The translations under genes and the position numbers were made by a program. Under the pieces are notes generated by a model. That model had not been told where the DNA came from. It saw only the letters and a list, made by a program, of their open reading frames with translations, and did no database searches. Below, piece after piece: positions 34,737-44,244 of a stretch of DNA of 64,000 nt; within the stretch, counting starts at the first letter, position 1; every line of letters starts with the position of its first letter. The stretch is from CAVTOO01 sp963736355 (GTDB taxonomy: Bacteria; Pseudomonadota; Alphaproteobacteria; Rhizobiales; Xanthobacteraceae): the NCBI GenBank assembly GCA_963736355.1, contig CAVTOO010000004.1:186001-250000 (forward strand), in the 5' to 3' direction.

Positions 34737-35573
34737 ATGTCCGATTTGCCGGTCTATGAGCTTTACGCCATCCGCTACGCCACGCGCGACGGGCGGCGTC
34801 AGGAGCATTTCATCGGCGGCGACCCGCACGACGGGCCGATGCCGATGGACTATTACATCTGGGTCGCGATCGGGCCCGGCGGCCCCTTTGTCATCGATGT
34901 CGGCTACACCGCGGAGATTGCGAAGAAGCGCAAGCGCGAGTTTTTGCGCGATCCCGTCAAGGCCTTGTCGCTGGTCGGCGTCGATGCCGACACGGTCAAG
35001 GATGTGATCGTCACGCATCTGCATTACGACCACATCGGCAATTTCGATGCGTTCCCCTCCGCGCAATTCCATCTGCAGGAAACCGAGATGGCCTACGCCA
35101 CGGGCCCCTACATGAAGTATCACGGCCTCAATCATTCCTTCGAGGTCGAGGATGTTCTGGGTGTGGTGAAGATGAACTTCGAGGGCCGCATCGCTTTTCA
35201 CAAGGGCTCGGCGGCGCTGACGCCGGGCTTCATGCTGGAGTTTGCCGGCGGCCATTCCGCCGGGCTGCAATTCGTGCGCGTGCATACGAAACGTGGCTGG
35301 GTCGTCCTCGCATCGGACGTCACCCATTATTATGAGAACATGAATTCAGGCCGCCCGTTCACGACGGCGTTCCATATCGGCGACATGCTGGCAGGCTTCG
35401 ACAAGCTTCGTGCGGCAGCCAATTCCGAGAAGCACATCATCCCGGGACACGATCCCTTGGTTATGAAACTCTTTCCGGCGCCCAAGCCGGAACTCGCCGG
35501 CATCGTCGCGCGGCTCGATCTTGAGCCCCTGGCCGAGAACTGGCCGGCCAACGAGCCGCCCAAGGCACACTAA
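34737..35573 (+). CDS. Metallo-beta-lactamase-fold hydrolase (AHL-lactonase family)
   Basis: A 278-residue metallo-hydrolase with the di-zinc motif THLHYDHIG near residue 90, a later metal His in FAGGHSAGLQ, Asp in LASDVTHYYEN and the terminal His in IIPGHDP. This matches the AttM/AiiB-like N-acyl-homoserine lactonase group, but lactones or thioesters in catabolism are equally possible. Given its place at the end of the CoA operon, a role in ring opening or CoA-ester hydrolysis is at least as likely as quorum quenching. Confidence 0.85.
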   Translation: MSDLPVYELYAIRYATRDGRRQEHFIGGDPHDGPMPMDYYIWVAIGPGGPFVIDVGYTAEIAKKRKREFLRDPVKALSLVGVDADTVKDVIVTHLHYDHIGNFDAFPSAQFHLQETEMAYATGPYMKYHGLNHSFEVEDVLGVVKMNFEGRIAFHKGSAALTPGFMLEFAGGHSAGLQFVRVHTKRGWVVLASDVTHYYENMNSGRPFTTAFHIGDMLAGFDKLRAAANSEKHIIPGHDPLVMKLFPAPKPELAGIVARLDLEPLAENWPANEPPKAH

Positions 35574-35788
35574 GGGGCACTAGCAAAAGCCCTAGATATC
35601 GCGGGTCGCACGGTCAGGCGCGTCATTTGGTGCGAATGCGTTGCTCTGTCACGACTTCGTGGAGCCGCAGAGCATTTATATTAGGTTCTCATTAATCAGT
35701 TTTCATACTGCACATTCTACTTTCCCCTTTTGCAATATTTTTAGCCCATCGTGCCTGCGAGTTGGGCACGAGTTCCACATGCACACTG
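35574..35788. other. AT-rich intergenic region upstream of the c-di-GMP genes
   Basis: About 215 bases with no gene. The stretch 35670-35745 is clearly more AT-rich than the rest of the window (for example atttatattaggttctcatt), which suggests a promoter or a nucleoid-protein site for the first PAS-GGDEF-EAL gene. No defined -35/-10 pair is convincing. Confidence 0.4.
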
Positions 35789-38700
35789 ATGGGCTGGGTA
35801 AGTGGCTGGGCAAGTCAATTGTCGCGCTTTAAGCGCAGCAATTCGCTTTTGCTTGCGCTTATCGTTCTGCTCGCCATCATCGCACTCATCGACAGCACCT
35901 GGCATGTGCTGGTCGATGGTATCGGCACGCACTCAATCGATATCGCGCTGGTGCTTGGGTTTGTTTGCGTGTTCGGCATTCTCGCCAATCACATTCGCAA
36001 GCGCGACGTGGAACGCCATCGCGATGAGCGTGACGCCGTCGAACATCGCTCCCAAATAAGAATGAATCAATACGAGACCGCGCTTAATACCATGCGTCAG
36101 GGTGTCGTTTTGGTCGATGGCGATGAGCGTATTGTCGTCTGCAACAAAGCCTATCTCGCCATCTATGGGCATTCATCCGACATCATCGGTTGCTTCCTGA
36201 TTGATGTGTTGCACCAGCGTGCGGCCCTGGGCAATTTCAATCGCGATCCCGAGGAGTATCGCCGCGAAACCGTCGCCAAGCTTGCCTCCGGCGAAAACAC
36301 TTCATGGCTCAACAAGACGAATGACGGTCGTTATATCCTGATCCAGAACACGCCGATGGCGGGTGGCGGGTGGCTATCAACTCATGATGACGTCACCGAG
36401 AAGCATCGGTATGAAGAGGAATTGACGGCCTCGCGTGCGCAGGCGCTTCTTGCGGAGCAGAATGCCAAGGCCGCGCACGATCATCTGAAAGAAGCCTTCG
36501 AGGTTGTTCCGGAAGCCTTGGTGATGTTCGATGCCGAAGACCGCATCGTGCTCTGGAACAAGCGCTACCAGGATATCCACGTCGATTTCCCCGACATGAT
36601 CTATGTCGGTGCAAAGTTCGAGGATTTGCTGCGCGTTGGGCTGGACGGCAAACGCTATCCCGACGCTGTGGGTCGTGAGCAGGAATGGCTGGCCGAGCGG
36701 CTGGCGCGCCACCGTTTGCCGCACAGCGTCGCCGAATATCGCATCCGTGACCGCTGGTTGCGCATCGAGGAGCGGCGCACTGCGGACGGCGGTAGCCTGG
36801 GCATTCGCGTCGATATCACCGATCTCAAGAACAGCGAGAGAGTCGTTCAGGCTCCTGTTCGATTCCAACCCTCTGCCGATGTTCCTTCACGATATCGACA
36901 GCAAGGCAATTCTCGGCGCGAACAACTCGATGGTGCGGCACTACGGTTACGAGCGCGAGCAACTCTTGCGCATGACCATCCGCGACCTGCGCCATCCCGA
37001 TGATCGCGATAAGCTATTCCACGATTTCGTCAAAGCGAACGGCGCGATAGGCGGAAGCCGCGCCACGCGACACCGCAAGTCTGACGGCAGCGATATAGAT
37101 GTCGTGTATTACAGCCGTCAGCTTAAGTATGAGGGTCGGCAGGTGGGCCTGACGGCTATCGTCGACATCACCGAGCAGCAGCGCGCCACCGAAGAACTGA
37201 ATGCGACGCGCGAGTTCCTCCATACTGTCATCGAGGCCGTGCCGTCGGCAATTCTCGTTCGGAACGCTGCAAACTCCCGTTATGTGCTTGTGAACAAGGC
37301 TGGCGAAAAGCTCTATGATCGATCGCGCGACAAGATTATTGGCAAGACGCCGACCGAGGCGTTCGGCCCGACGGCCGCCGCCAGTATCCGCAACAATGAC
37401 CGTGCGCTGCTGGCCGAGGGCGGCAACGTCACCTACTACGACACAAAGCCTGCGCATGTCGGCCAGGACGATCCGCGCGTCGTCAACAGTCGTCGTCTGA
37501 TCATCCGCGGCCCGGACAACGAGCCAAAGCTGTTCATGGCGGTGGTCGAGGACGTGACCGAGCAGAAACGCGCCAAGGAGCGTATTGCCTATCTGGCGCA
37601 TCACGACGTGCTGACCGAACTCGCCAATCGCGGCGCCTTCGAAGAACATTTCAGCGCAACTCTTTTGGCCGCAGCCGGCGCCAATCAGCCGGTCGGCGTC
37701 ATGTGCATGGACCTCGACCGGTTCAAGGAAGTCAACGACATGTTCGGCCATTCGGTCGGTGACGCGTTGTTGCGTGAGGTCGCGAGGCGCCTGTGCGATG
37801 TAGCCAGCGATGCTTTCATTGCTCGCCTCGGCGGCGACGAATTCACTGTCGTGGTCGCGAACGAAGACGCCGATCAGGCCGCGATGCGGACATTGGCTGA
37901 AAGCCTGATCGCCACCGTCGCACGGCCCTTCAATATCGAGGGCAGGTCGATCCGTGTCGGTCTGACCATCGGCATCGCAAGGTCGCCCGATGACGGCAAG
38001 GATTCGCAGATGCTCATGAGCAACGCCGACGCCGCGCTTTATCGGGCGAAAGCCGAGGGCAGGGGCGGTGTCCGGTTCTTCGATACCGAGATGGACCGCC
38101 GCAAGCGCGAGCGCCGCGCGCTGCAGCGCGACTTGCAGGTCGCCATTGAGCGCGGTGAGTTCGAGCTGCATTATCAGCCGCAGGCGGAAATCACCGGAAA
38201 GCTCGATCGCTTTCGAGGCGTTGCTACGCTGGCGTCACCCAACGCGCGGGTTCGTGTCGCCCGCGGATTTCATTCCGATCGCTGAGGAAAGCGGGCTGAT
38301 TGTGCGATTGGCGAGTGGGTCATGCGTGAGGCCTGCCGCGAGGCGGCGCGCTGGCCGCATCCGCTGCGCATCGCCATCAATCTGTCACCGGTGCAGTTCC
38401 TGCGCGGCAATCTTCCCCGAGCTTGTCCTGTCAGTCTTGCTGGATACCGGGCTTGCGCCTGGCCGGCTGGAGCTTGAGATCACCGAGGGCGTTCTGGTCG
38501 GCGATTTCGCTCGCGCCAAGAGCGTGCTCGGCCGGCTCAAGGGTCTCGGCGTCAGCATCGCGATGGACGATTTCGGCACCGGCTACTCGTCGCTATCCTA
38601 TATGCAGTCGTTCCCGTTCGACCGGATCAAGATCGACCGCGGCTTCATTGCGAATGTGGAGAGCAACATGCAATCCGCCGCGATCGTTCGTGCCGCCATC

Positions 38701-38928
38701 GGCCTGGGACACGGCCTCAACCTTCCGGTGATCGCCGAAGGCGTCGAGACCGAAAGCCAGATGGAATTCCTGCGTCGCGAGAAATGCGACGAGGTGCAAG
38801 GCTATTTCATCGGCCAGCCGCGGCCGATTGCGGACTATGCGGATTTGCTGGCGAACCCGGATCAGGTCCGGCCCGTCGCCGTGCCGGAGAGCGTCCAGCG
38901 CAGTCAGCCGCCGCGGCGGACCGCTTAA
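35789..38928 (+). CDS. Membrane PAS-GGDEF-EAL protein 1 (c-di-GMP turnover), four frameshifts
   Basis: About 1045 residues. Two hydrophobic segments near the N-terminus (LLLALIVLLAIIALI and IALVLGFVCVFGILA) anchor it. Four PAS-like units follow (36064-36400, from FEVVPEALVMFD, from LLFDSNPLPMFLHD, from VIEAVPSAILVRN), then GGDEF with an intact RLGGDEF signature and an EAL domain (FEALLRWRHP, DDFGTGYSS, AEGVETE). No RxxD inhibitory site precedes GGDEF. Lesions: near 36838 (GAGA), 38203 (CGCG), 38306 and 38416. Start uncertain: ATG 35789 or TTG 35762. It may make or break c-di-GMP in response to a redox or ligand signal. Confidence 0.83.
38713..38925 (+). repeat. Near-identical 3' tract, copy A
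   Basis: The last 213 bases before the stop of the first PAS-GGDEF-EAL gene match 41625-41837 with 5 differences counted by eye (about 98%). Upstream of this tract the two genes diverge much more, so this is a sharp block of identity. Confidence 0.9.
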
Positions 38929-39073
38929 GCGATACTCGAAATCTCTCGGGAAACTCGAACTTCTGTGGCCGATCGCGCGAAGTGGCACGTTAACAATCAG
39001 TTAGCCACATTCGTGAACTTCGCGCTGTGGAACCGCGTTTGCTACACAATTTTAAGGCCAATGCGTCTGTGGA

Positions 39074-41840
39074 TTGAGTACGAATGTGCAATGCAGCCCG
39101 GAAACTGGCGGAGCCGTTTGGCGAACCGGGACGTCGCGTCTTTGGCGCGGGCGCCCCGATTCTGCCGTGCTTATCACACTGCTGCTTACGATCGGACTGA
39201 TCGACCGCGTCTGGCGATTGATTATCGACGGCATCGACTTGCGCACGGCAGGCTTATTGGCTGTCGTTGTTTTGCTCTGCGTGTCTGTCGGCCTTGCCGA
39301 ATACATTCGGCAGCGGGACCTGCGTCAGGAACTGGCGGCTTCGCAAGCGCAAGGCACAAGCGGCGGAACGGAACCTCATTGCGGCACACGAGCGTTTGAA
39401 AGATGCCTTCGAGGTTGTCCCGGAGGCGCTGGCGCTATTCGATACAGACGACCGGTTCGTGCTTTGGAATCGTCGCTACAAAGAGATCCACGCCGCATTT
39501 CCTGATGTCATCCGCGTCGGAGGCAAGTTCGAGGAGGTGCTGCGGGTGGGATTGGCGAATGGTCTCTATCCCGAGGCCGTCGGTCGCGAGCATGAATGGC
39601 TGGCCGAGCGGCTGGCGCATCACGCCCTGCCGCAGAGCACCGCCGAGTATCGTATCGGCGACCGTTGGCTGCGCGTCGAGGAGCGGCGTACTGCCGACGG
39701 CGGTAGCGTCGGTATCCGCGTCGATATTACCGATCTGAAGAAGAGCCAGGAGTCGTTTCGTCTGCTGTTCGACAGCAACCCGCTGCCCATGTTCCTCTAC
39801 GACCTTGAAACCAAGGCGATCCTCGGCGCTAACGACTCCATGGTTTCGCACTACGGCTACAGTCGTGAGCGGTTGCTGTGCATGAATCTACGCGATCTAC
39901 GCGACCCGGCCGACTACAATAAGCCGTTTCAGCACTTCACCGAGACCCACGGCGTGCAGAACGCAACCAGCGCCAGCCGGCATCGCAAGGCCGACGGCAC
40001 CGACATAAGTGTCATGTACTATGTCCGCCAGCTCATACATGAGGGGCGCATAGTCGGCCTGACGGCGATCGTCGATATTACCGAGCAGCAGCGCGCCACA
40101 GACGAACTGCGGACGACCCGCGAGTTCCTCAACACCGTCATCGAGAACGTACCGTCTGCTATCCTTGTCAGGGACACGCGCGCAATTCCCGCTATGCGTT
40201 GGTCAATCGCGCCGGCGAGGAATTTTACGGAATGCCGCGCGAACGCATCATCGGCCACACGCCGGCGGAGTTGTTCAGCAAGGAGATCGCCGACGGCATT
40301 CGTGCTAACGATCAGCAGTTGCTATCGGAAGGTGGCAGCTTGGTCGCCTTCGACGCGAAGCCGGCGCATGGCGGACCAGACGATCCGCGCGTGATCAACA
40401 GCCGACGACTGGTCGTACGCGGCGTTGACGGCAAGCCGAAATTCTTTCTGTCCGTCGCTGAAGATGTCACCGAGCAGAAAAGGGCCAGAGATCGGATCGC
40501 TTATCTGGCGCATCACGACACCCTGACCGACCTGGCCAATCGCGGCGCTTTCGAAGAGCGTTTCAGCTCGATGCTTCTGTCTGCATCCGCGACCGGCGAG
40601 TCTATCGGCGTGATGTGTATGGACCTGGATCACTTCAAGGAAGTCAACGATGTGTTCGGCCATTCCATAGGCGATGCGCTGCTTCGTCAGGTTGCAGGCC
40701 GGCTGCGCGACGTCGCGGCCGACGCATTTGTCGCCCGTCTCGGCGGCGATGAGTTCACAGATTCTGGTCTCTGGCGATGTCAGCCCCGCCGCTCTGCAGG
40801 CATTGTCGGAGAAGCTGATCGACACGGTGGCGCTTCCCTTCAATGTCGACGGCAGGTCGATCCGAAATCGGCCTCACCATCGGCATTGCTGTGTTCCCGG
40901 ACGACGGAGCCGATGCGCTTTCGCTCATGAGCAACGCCGACGCCGCGCTCTATCGTGCCAAGGCGGAAGGTCGAGGCGCCTTCCGTTTCTTCGATGCGGA
41001 GATGGATCGCAACCAGCAGGAACGCCGCTCGTTGCAGCGAGACATCCAGCTTGCCATCGATCGCAGCGAATTCCGCCTGCACTATCAGCCGCAAGCGGAG
41101 ATGTCTGGCGCAGATCGTCGGCTTCGAGGCGCTGCTGCGCTGGCAGCACCCCGAGCGCGGCAATGTCCCGCCGGCCGATTTCATCCCGATCGCGGAAGAG
41201 ATGCGGCCTTATCATCCCGATCGGCGAATGGGTGATGCGCGAAGCCTGCCGCGAGGCGGCGCGCTGGCCACGCCCGTTGCAAATCGCGATCAATCTGTCG
41301 CCGGCCCAGTTCCTGCGCGGCGATATTCCCGGGCTTGTCCTGTCGGTTCTGTTCGAGACCGGGCTTTCGCCCGGCCGCCTCGAACTCGAGATCACGGAGG
41401 GGATGCTGATCGGCGACTTTGCGCGCGCCAAGAGCATCCTCGGTCGGCTCAAGGCGACCGGTGTGCGCATCGCGATGGATGATTTCGGCACCGGCTATTC
41501 GTCGCTGTCCTATCTGCAGTCGTTCCCGTTCGACAAGATCAAGATCGACCGCAGCTTCATCTCCGGTCTGGACGGCAATCCGCAATGTGGAGCGATCGTG
41601 CGCGCCGCGATCGGCCTTGGCCACGGCCTCAACCTCCCGGTGATCGCCGAAGGCGTCGAGACCGAAAGCCAGATGGAATTCCTGCGTCGCGAGAAATGCG
41701 ACGAGGTGCAGGGCCATTTCATCGGCCAGCCGCGGCCGATTGCGGACTATGCGGATTTGCTGGCGAACCCGGATCAGGTCCGGCCCGTCGTCGTGCCGGA
41801 GAGCGTCCAGCGCAGTCAGCCGCCGCGGCGGACCGCGTAG
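39074..41840 (+). CDS. Membrane PAS-GGDEF-EAL protein 2 (paralogue of the previous gene), six frameshifts
   Basis: About 925 residues: two N-terminal membrane segments (AVLITLLLTIGLID and LLAVVVLLCVSVGLA), three PAS-like units instead of four, GGDEF (RLGGDEF intact) and EAL (FEALLRWQHP, DDFGTGYSS). It closely resembles protein 1 in every shared domain, and its last 213 bases are almost identical to those of gene 1. Lesions lie near 39354, 40182, 40760, 40863, 41109 and 41207, mostly AGAG/CGCG/TCTC losses. The start is a TTG at 39074; no in-frame ATG precedes the membrane segment, so the true start may be obscured by another indel. Confidence 0.8.
41625..41837 (+). repeat. Near-identical 3' tract, copy B
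   Basis: Partner of 38713-38925, same length and direct orientation, about 2.9 kb apart, covering the end of the EAL domain and the Pro/Arg-rich tail (VQRSQPPRRTA). Confidence 0.9.
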
Positions 41841-41851
41841 TTCAAATTGAC

Positions 41852-42952
41852 GCTTACTCGAACCGGTTGAAGTATTTGAAGCCGTGCTTCTTCACGAGTT
41901 CATCGCGCTGCGCCGGCTTGCAGATCCTCGCGCATCATCTCGTGCACGAGTTCGGCGAACGGACGTCTTCGGCTCCCAGCCGAGCTTGGCTCTTGGCCTT
42001 GGTCGCGATCGCCGAGCAGCGTCTCGACTTCGGTGGGGCGGAAATAGCGCGGATCGACTGGCGACGATGCATTGCCGGTCTCCGCGTCGTAGCCCTTCTC
42101 GTCGACGCCGTTGCCCTCCCAGCGGATCGTGATGCCGACTTCCTTCGGCGGCGAGGTTGACGAAGTCGCGCACCGAATGCTGCTCGCCGGTGGCGATGAC
42201 GAAGTCTTCCGGCGTGTCCTGCTGCAGCATCAGCCACTGCACCTCGACATAGTCGCGGGCATGGCCCCAGTCGCGCTTGGCGTCGAGGTTGCCGAGATAG
42301 AGGCGCTCCTGCAGGCCGAGCTTGATGCGCGCCAGCGCGCGGGTGATCTTGCGGGTGACGAAGGTCTCGCCGCGGATCGGGGATTCGTGATTGAACAGGA
42401 TGCCGTTGCAGGCGTAGATGCCGTAGGCTTCGCGGTAGTTCACCGTGATCCAGTAGGCATAGAGCTTGGCGACCGCGTAGGGCGAGCGCGGATAGAACGG
42501 CGTGGTTTCCTTCTGCGGCATTTCCTGCACCAGGCCGTAAAGCTCGGAGGTCGAGGCCTGATAGAAACGGGTCTTCTTTTCCAGCCGAGGATGCGGATCG
42601 CTTCCAGCATGCGCAGCGCGCCGACGGCGTCGGAATTGGCGGTGTATTCCGGCTCCTCGAACGACACCGCGACGTGGCTCTGGGCGGCGAGGTTGTAGAT
42701 CTCGTCCGGCTGCACTTCCTGGACGATCCGGATCAGGCTGGATGAATTCGGTCAGGTCGCCGTGATGCAGCGTGAAGTCGCAGACCTTGCTCGTGCGGAT
42801 CGTGATAGAGATGATCGATGCGATCGGTATTGAACAGCGACGTGCGGCGCTTGATGCCGTGGACCGCATAGCCCTTGGTCGAGCAGCAGTTCGGCGAGAT
42901 AGGCGCCGTCCTGGCCGGTGACGCCGGTGATCAGCGCGGTTTTCTTTGTCAT
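41852..42952 (-). CDS. gmd: GDP-mannose 4,6-dehydratase, several frameshifts
   Basis: Converts GDP-D-mannose to GDP-4-keto-6-deoxymannose for deoxyhexose polysaccharides. Blocks in order on the minus strand: KTALITGVTGQDGAYLAELL, HGIKRRTSLFNTDRID (after repair), LHHGDLT, DEIYNLAAQSHVAVSFEEPEY, STSELYG, the catalytic YPRSPYAVAKLYAYW, FNHESPIRGETFVTRKI and the C-terminal VKKHGFKYFNRFE. At least five indels scatter these over three frames. It is a single gene with no fucose-synthase partner in the window. The end at 41852 is deduced from the repaired C-terminus and lies 12 bases from the convergent EAL gene. Confidence 0.85.
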
Positions 42953-43052
42953 AATGAGAGACCGATCGGATGGATCGCCGGCTGAGGGTCTCAGCGGCTG
43001 GAACTGACGCGCCTTCGATAGCCCGCTGATGGGCGCGCGACAACTGCCAACT

Positions 43053-43074
43053 GGGCGGCCGGTGCCGGCCGCCC
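43053..43074. repeat. GC-rich inverted repeat downstream of the DUF1993 gene
   Basis: gggcggcc and ggccgccc form a 9-bp stem (with one more G-C pair) and a 4-base loop. It lies after the DUF1993 stop, between it and the gmd start. No T-run follows on either strand, so it may be a weak terminator. The rest of 42953-43120 shows nothing recognisable. Confidence 0.5.
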
Positions 43075-43120
43075 GAGCTGAACAAATATGTCATTAATAC
43101 CAATGGTTTACGGTGGCGTC

Positions 43121-43627
43121 TTAGCGCCGTCCGACAAAGTCGAGCTTGCCGATCTCCAGGCCGTTATGGCGCAGGATGTCGTAGGCCGTGGTCGCGTGGA
43201 AATAGAAGTTCGGCAGGACGAACGACTGGACGTATTGCAGGCCTTTGAATTCCAGCGTGGCGGACGGAAACACGAGCTTGATATCGCGCGTCTCGCTGCC
43301 GTCGAGCTGCTCGGGCTTGATGGAGTTCACATAGGCGAGGGCTGAGGCGATGCGCTGCTGCAACTCCGCGAAAGTTTTTTCGGTGTCGGGAAATGACGGC
43401 ACGTCAACGCCGGCGAGCCGCGCCATGCAGCGCGCGGCGTTGTCGGCGGCCGTCTGAACCTGACGGTCGAACGGGTGCATGTCGGGAAAAAGCCGGGCCT
43501 TGAGCAGCGCCTCGGGTTCGATCTTGCGCGCCTGCGCATAGTCGGCGGCCTTATCGAGGATCTTGGACAGCGCCGGCAGTATTTGATTGAAAATGGGCGT
43601 GACGATCTGGTGCATGGACAGCGGCAT
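43121..43627 (-). CDS. DUF1993 family protein
   Basis: A 168-residue cytoplasmic protein that matches the DUF1993 family by its layout: MHQIVTPIFNQILPALSKILDKA at the N-terminus, LLKARLFPDMHPFDRQVQTAADNA, and C-terminal FKGLQYVQSFVLPNFYFHATTAYDILRHNG. The His-containing helical pattern resembles DinB-like four-helix proteins. Function unknown. I start it at 43627 (MPLSMHQ), because the in-frame extension to 43753 is low-complexity and overlaps the divergent promoter of the molybdenum enzyme. Confidence 0.8.
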   Translation of the reverse strand: MPLSMHQIVTPIFNQILPALSKILDKAADYAQARKIEPEALLKARLFPDMHPFDRQVQTAADNAARCMARLAGVDVPSFPDTEKTFAELQQRIASALAYVNSIKPEQLDGSETRDIKLVFPSATLEFKGLQYVQSFVLPNFYFHATTAYDILRHNGLEIGKLDFVGRR

Positions 43628-43770
43628 TTCAGGCTCCGGCGGGGGTGATTTCGGTTGTCTCTTGTTCCTAGGGCCTATGCGGGACCCTGTCCACCGCGCC
43701 TGCCAATAACGGACTCGACCGGTCGGCAGCAAACGGCTACCTGATCTGTGCAAATTGGGTTGAGGGGCCG

Positions 43771-44244
43771 ATGTCCACGATTGAACTTCTCATCAACGGC
43801 ACGTTGCGGCGCGTCAACGCGTCGGAGACGACCTTTCTCATCTACGTCCTGCACAATGAACTGGGATTGACCGGCACGCGCTACGGCTGCGGGTTGGAGC
43901 AGTGCGGCAGCTGCATGGTGCTGATCGACGGTGAAGCTCACTATTCGTGCTCGCGTGAAATCGGTTCGCTGGTCGGCAAGTCCATCGAGACCATCGAGTC
44001 GCTCGGAACGGTCGAGAAGCTGCATCCGCTGCAGCAGGCCTTCATCGACGAGCAGGCCGGCCAGTGCGGTTATTGCCTGTCCGGCATTATCGTCGAAGCC
44101 AAGGCGTTGCTGGACAAGAATCCCAATCCGACGCGGGCCGAAATCGTCACCGCACTCGACACCCATCTGTGCCGCTGCGGCACGCATCAGCGCATCGTGC
44201 GTGCGGTTGAGCGAGCTGCCGAAGTCATGCGGGGGTCGCGATGA
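43771..44244 (+). CDS. (2Fe-2S)-binding small subunit of a molybdenum hydroxylase (IorA-like)
   Basis: A 157-residue iron-sulfur subunit of the xanthine oxidase family. The plant-ferredoxin-type cluster uses Cys40, Cys45, Cys48 and Cys60 (GCGLEQCGSC); the second, all-helical cluster domain has QCGYC and LCRCG. It passes electrons from the Mo cofactor in the large subunit. Its stop overlaps the large-subunit start (atga). Homologues include isoquinoline 1-oxidoreductase and nicotinate dehydrogenase small subunits. Confidence 0.92.
   Translation: MSTIELLINGTLRRVNASETTFLIYVLHNELGLTGTRYGCGLEQCGSCMVLIDGEAHYSCSREIGSLVGKSIETIESLGTVEKLHPLQQAFIDEQAGQCGYCLSGIIVEAKALLDKNPNPTRAEIVTALDTHLCRCGTHQRIVRAVERAAEVMRGSR

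Noticed and set aside
33582..35327. 581-codon open frame on the minus strand
   Set aside because: Antisense to the thiolase and MBL-fold genes; no recognisable motif.
34737..35573. Dedicated quorum-quenching lactonase
   Set aside because: The HxHxDH motif fits the AHL-lactonase family, but no LuxI/LuxR gene is nearby and the operon is catabolic, so I keep the general hydrolase call.
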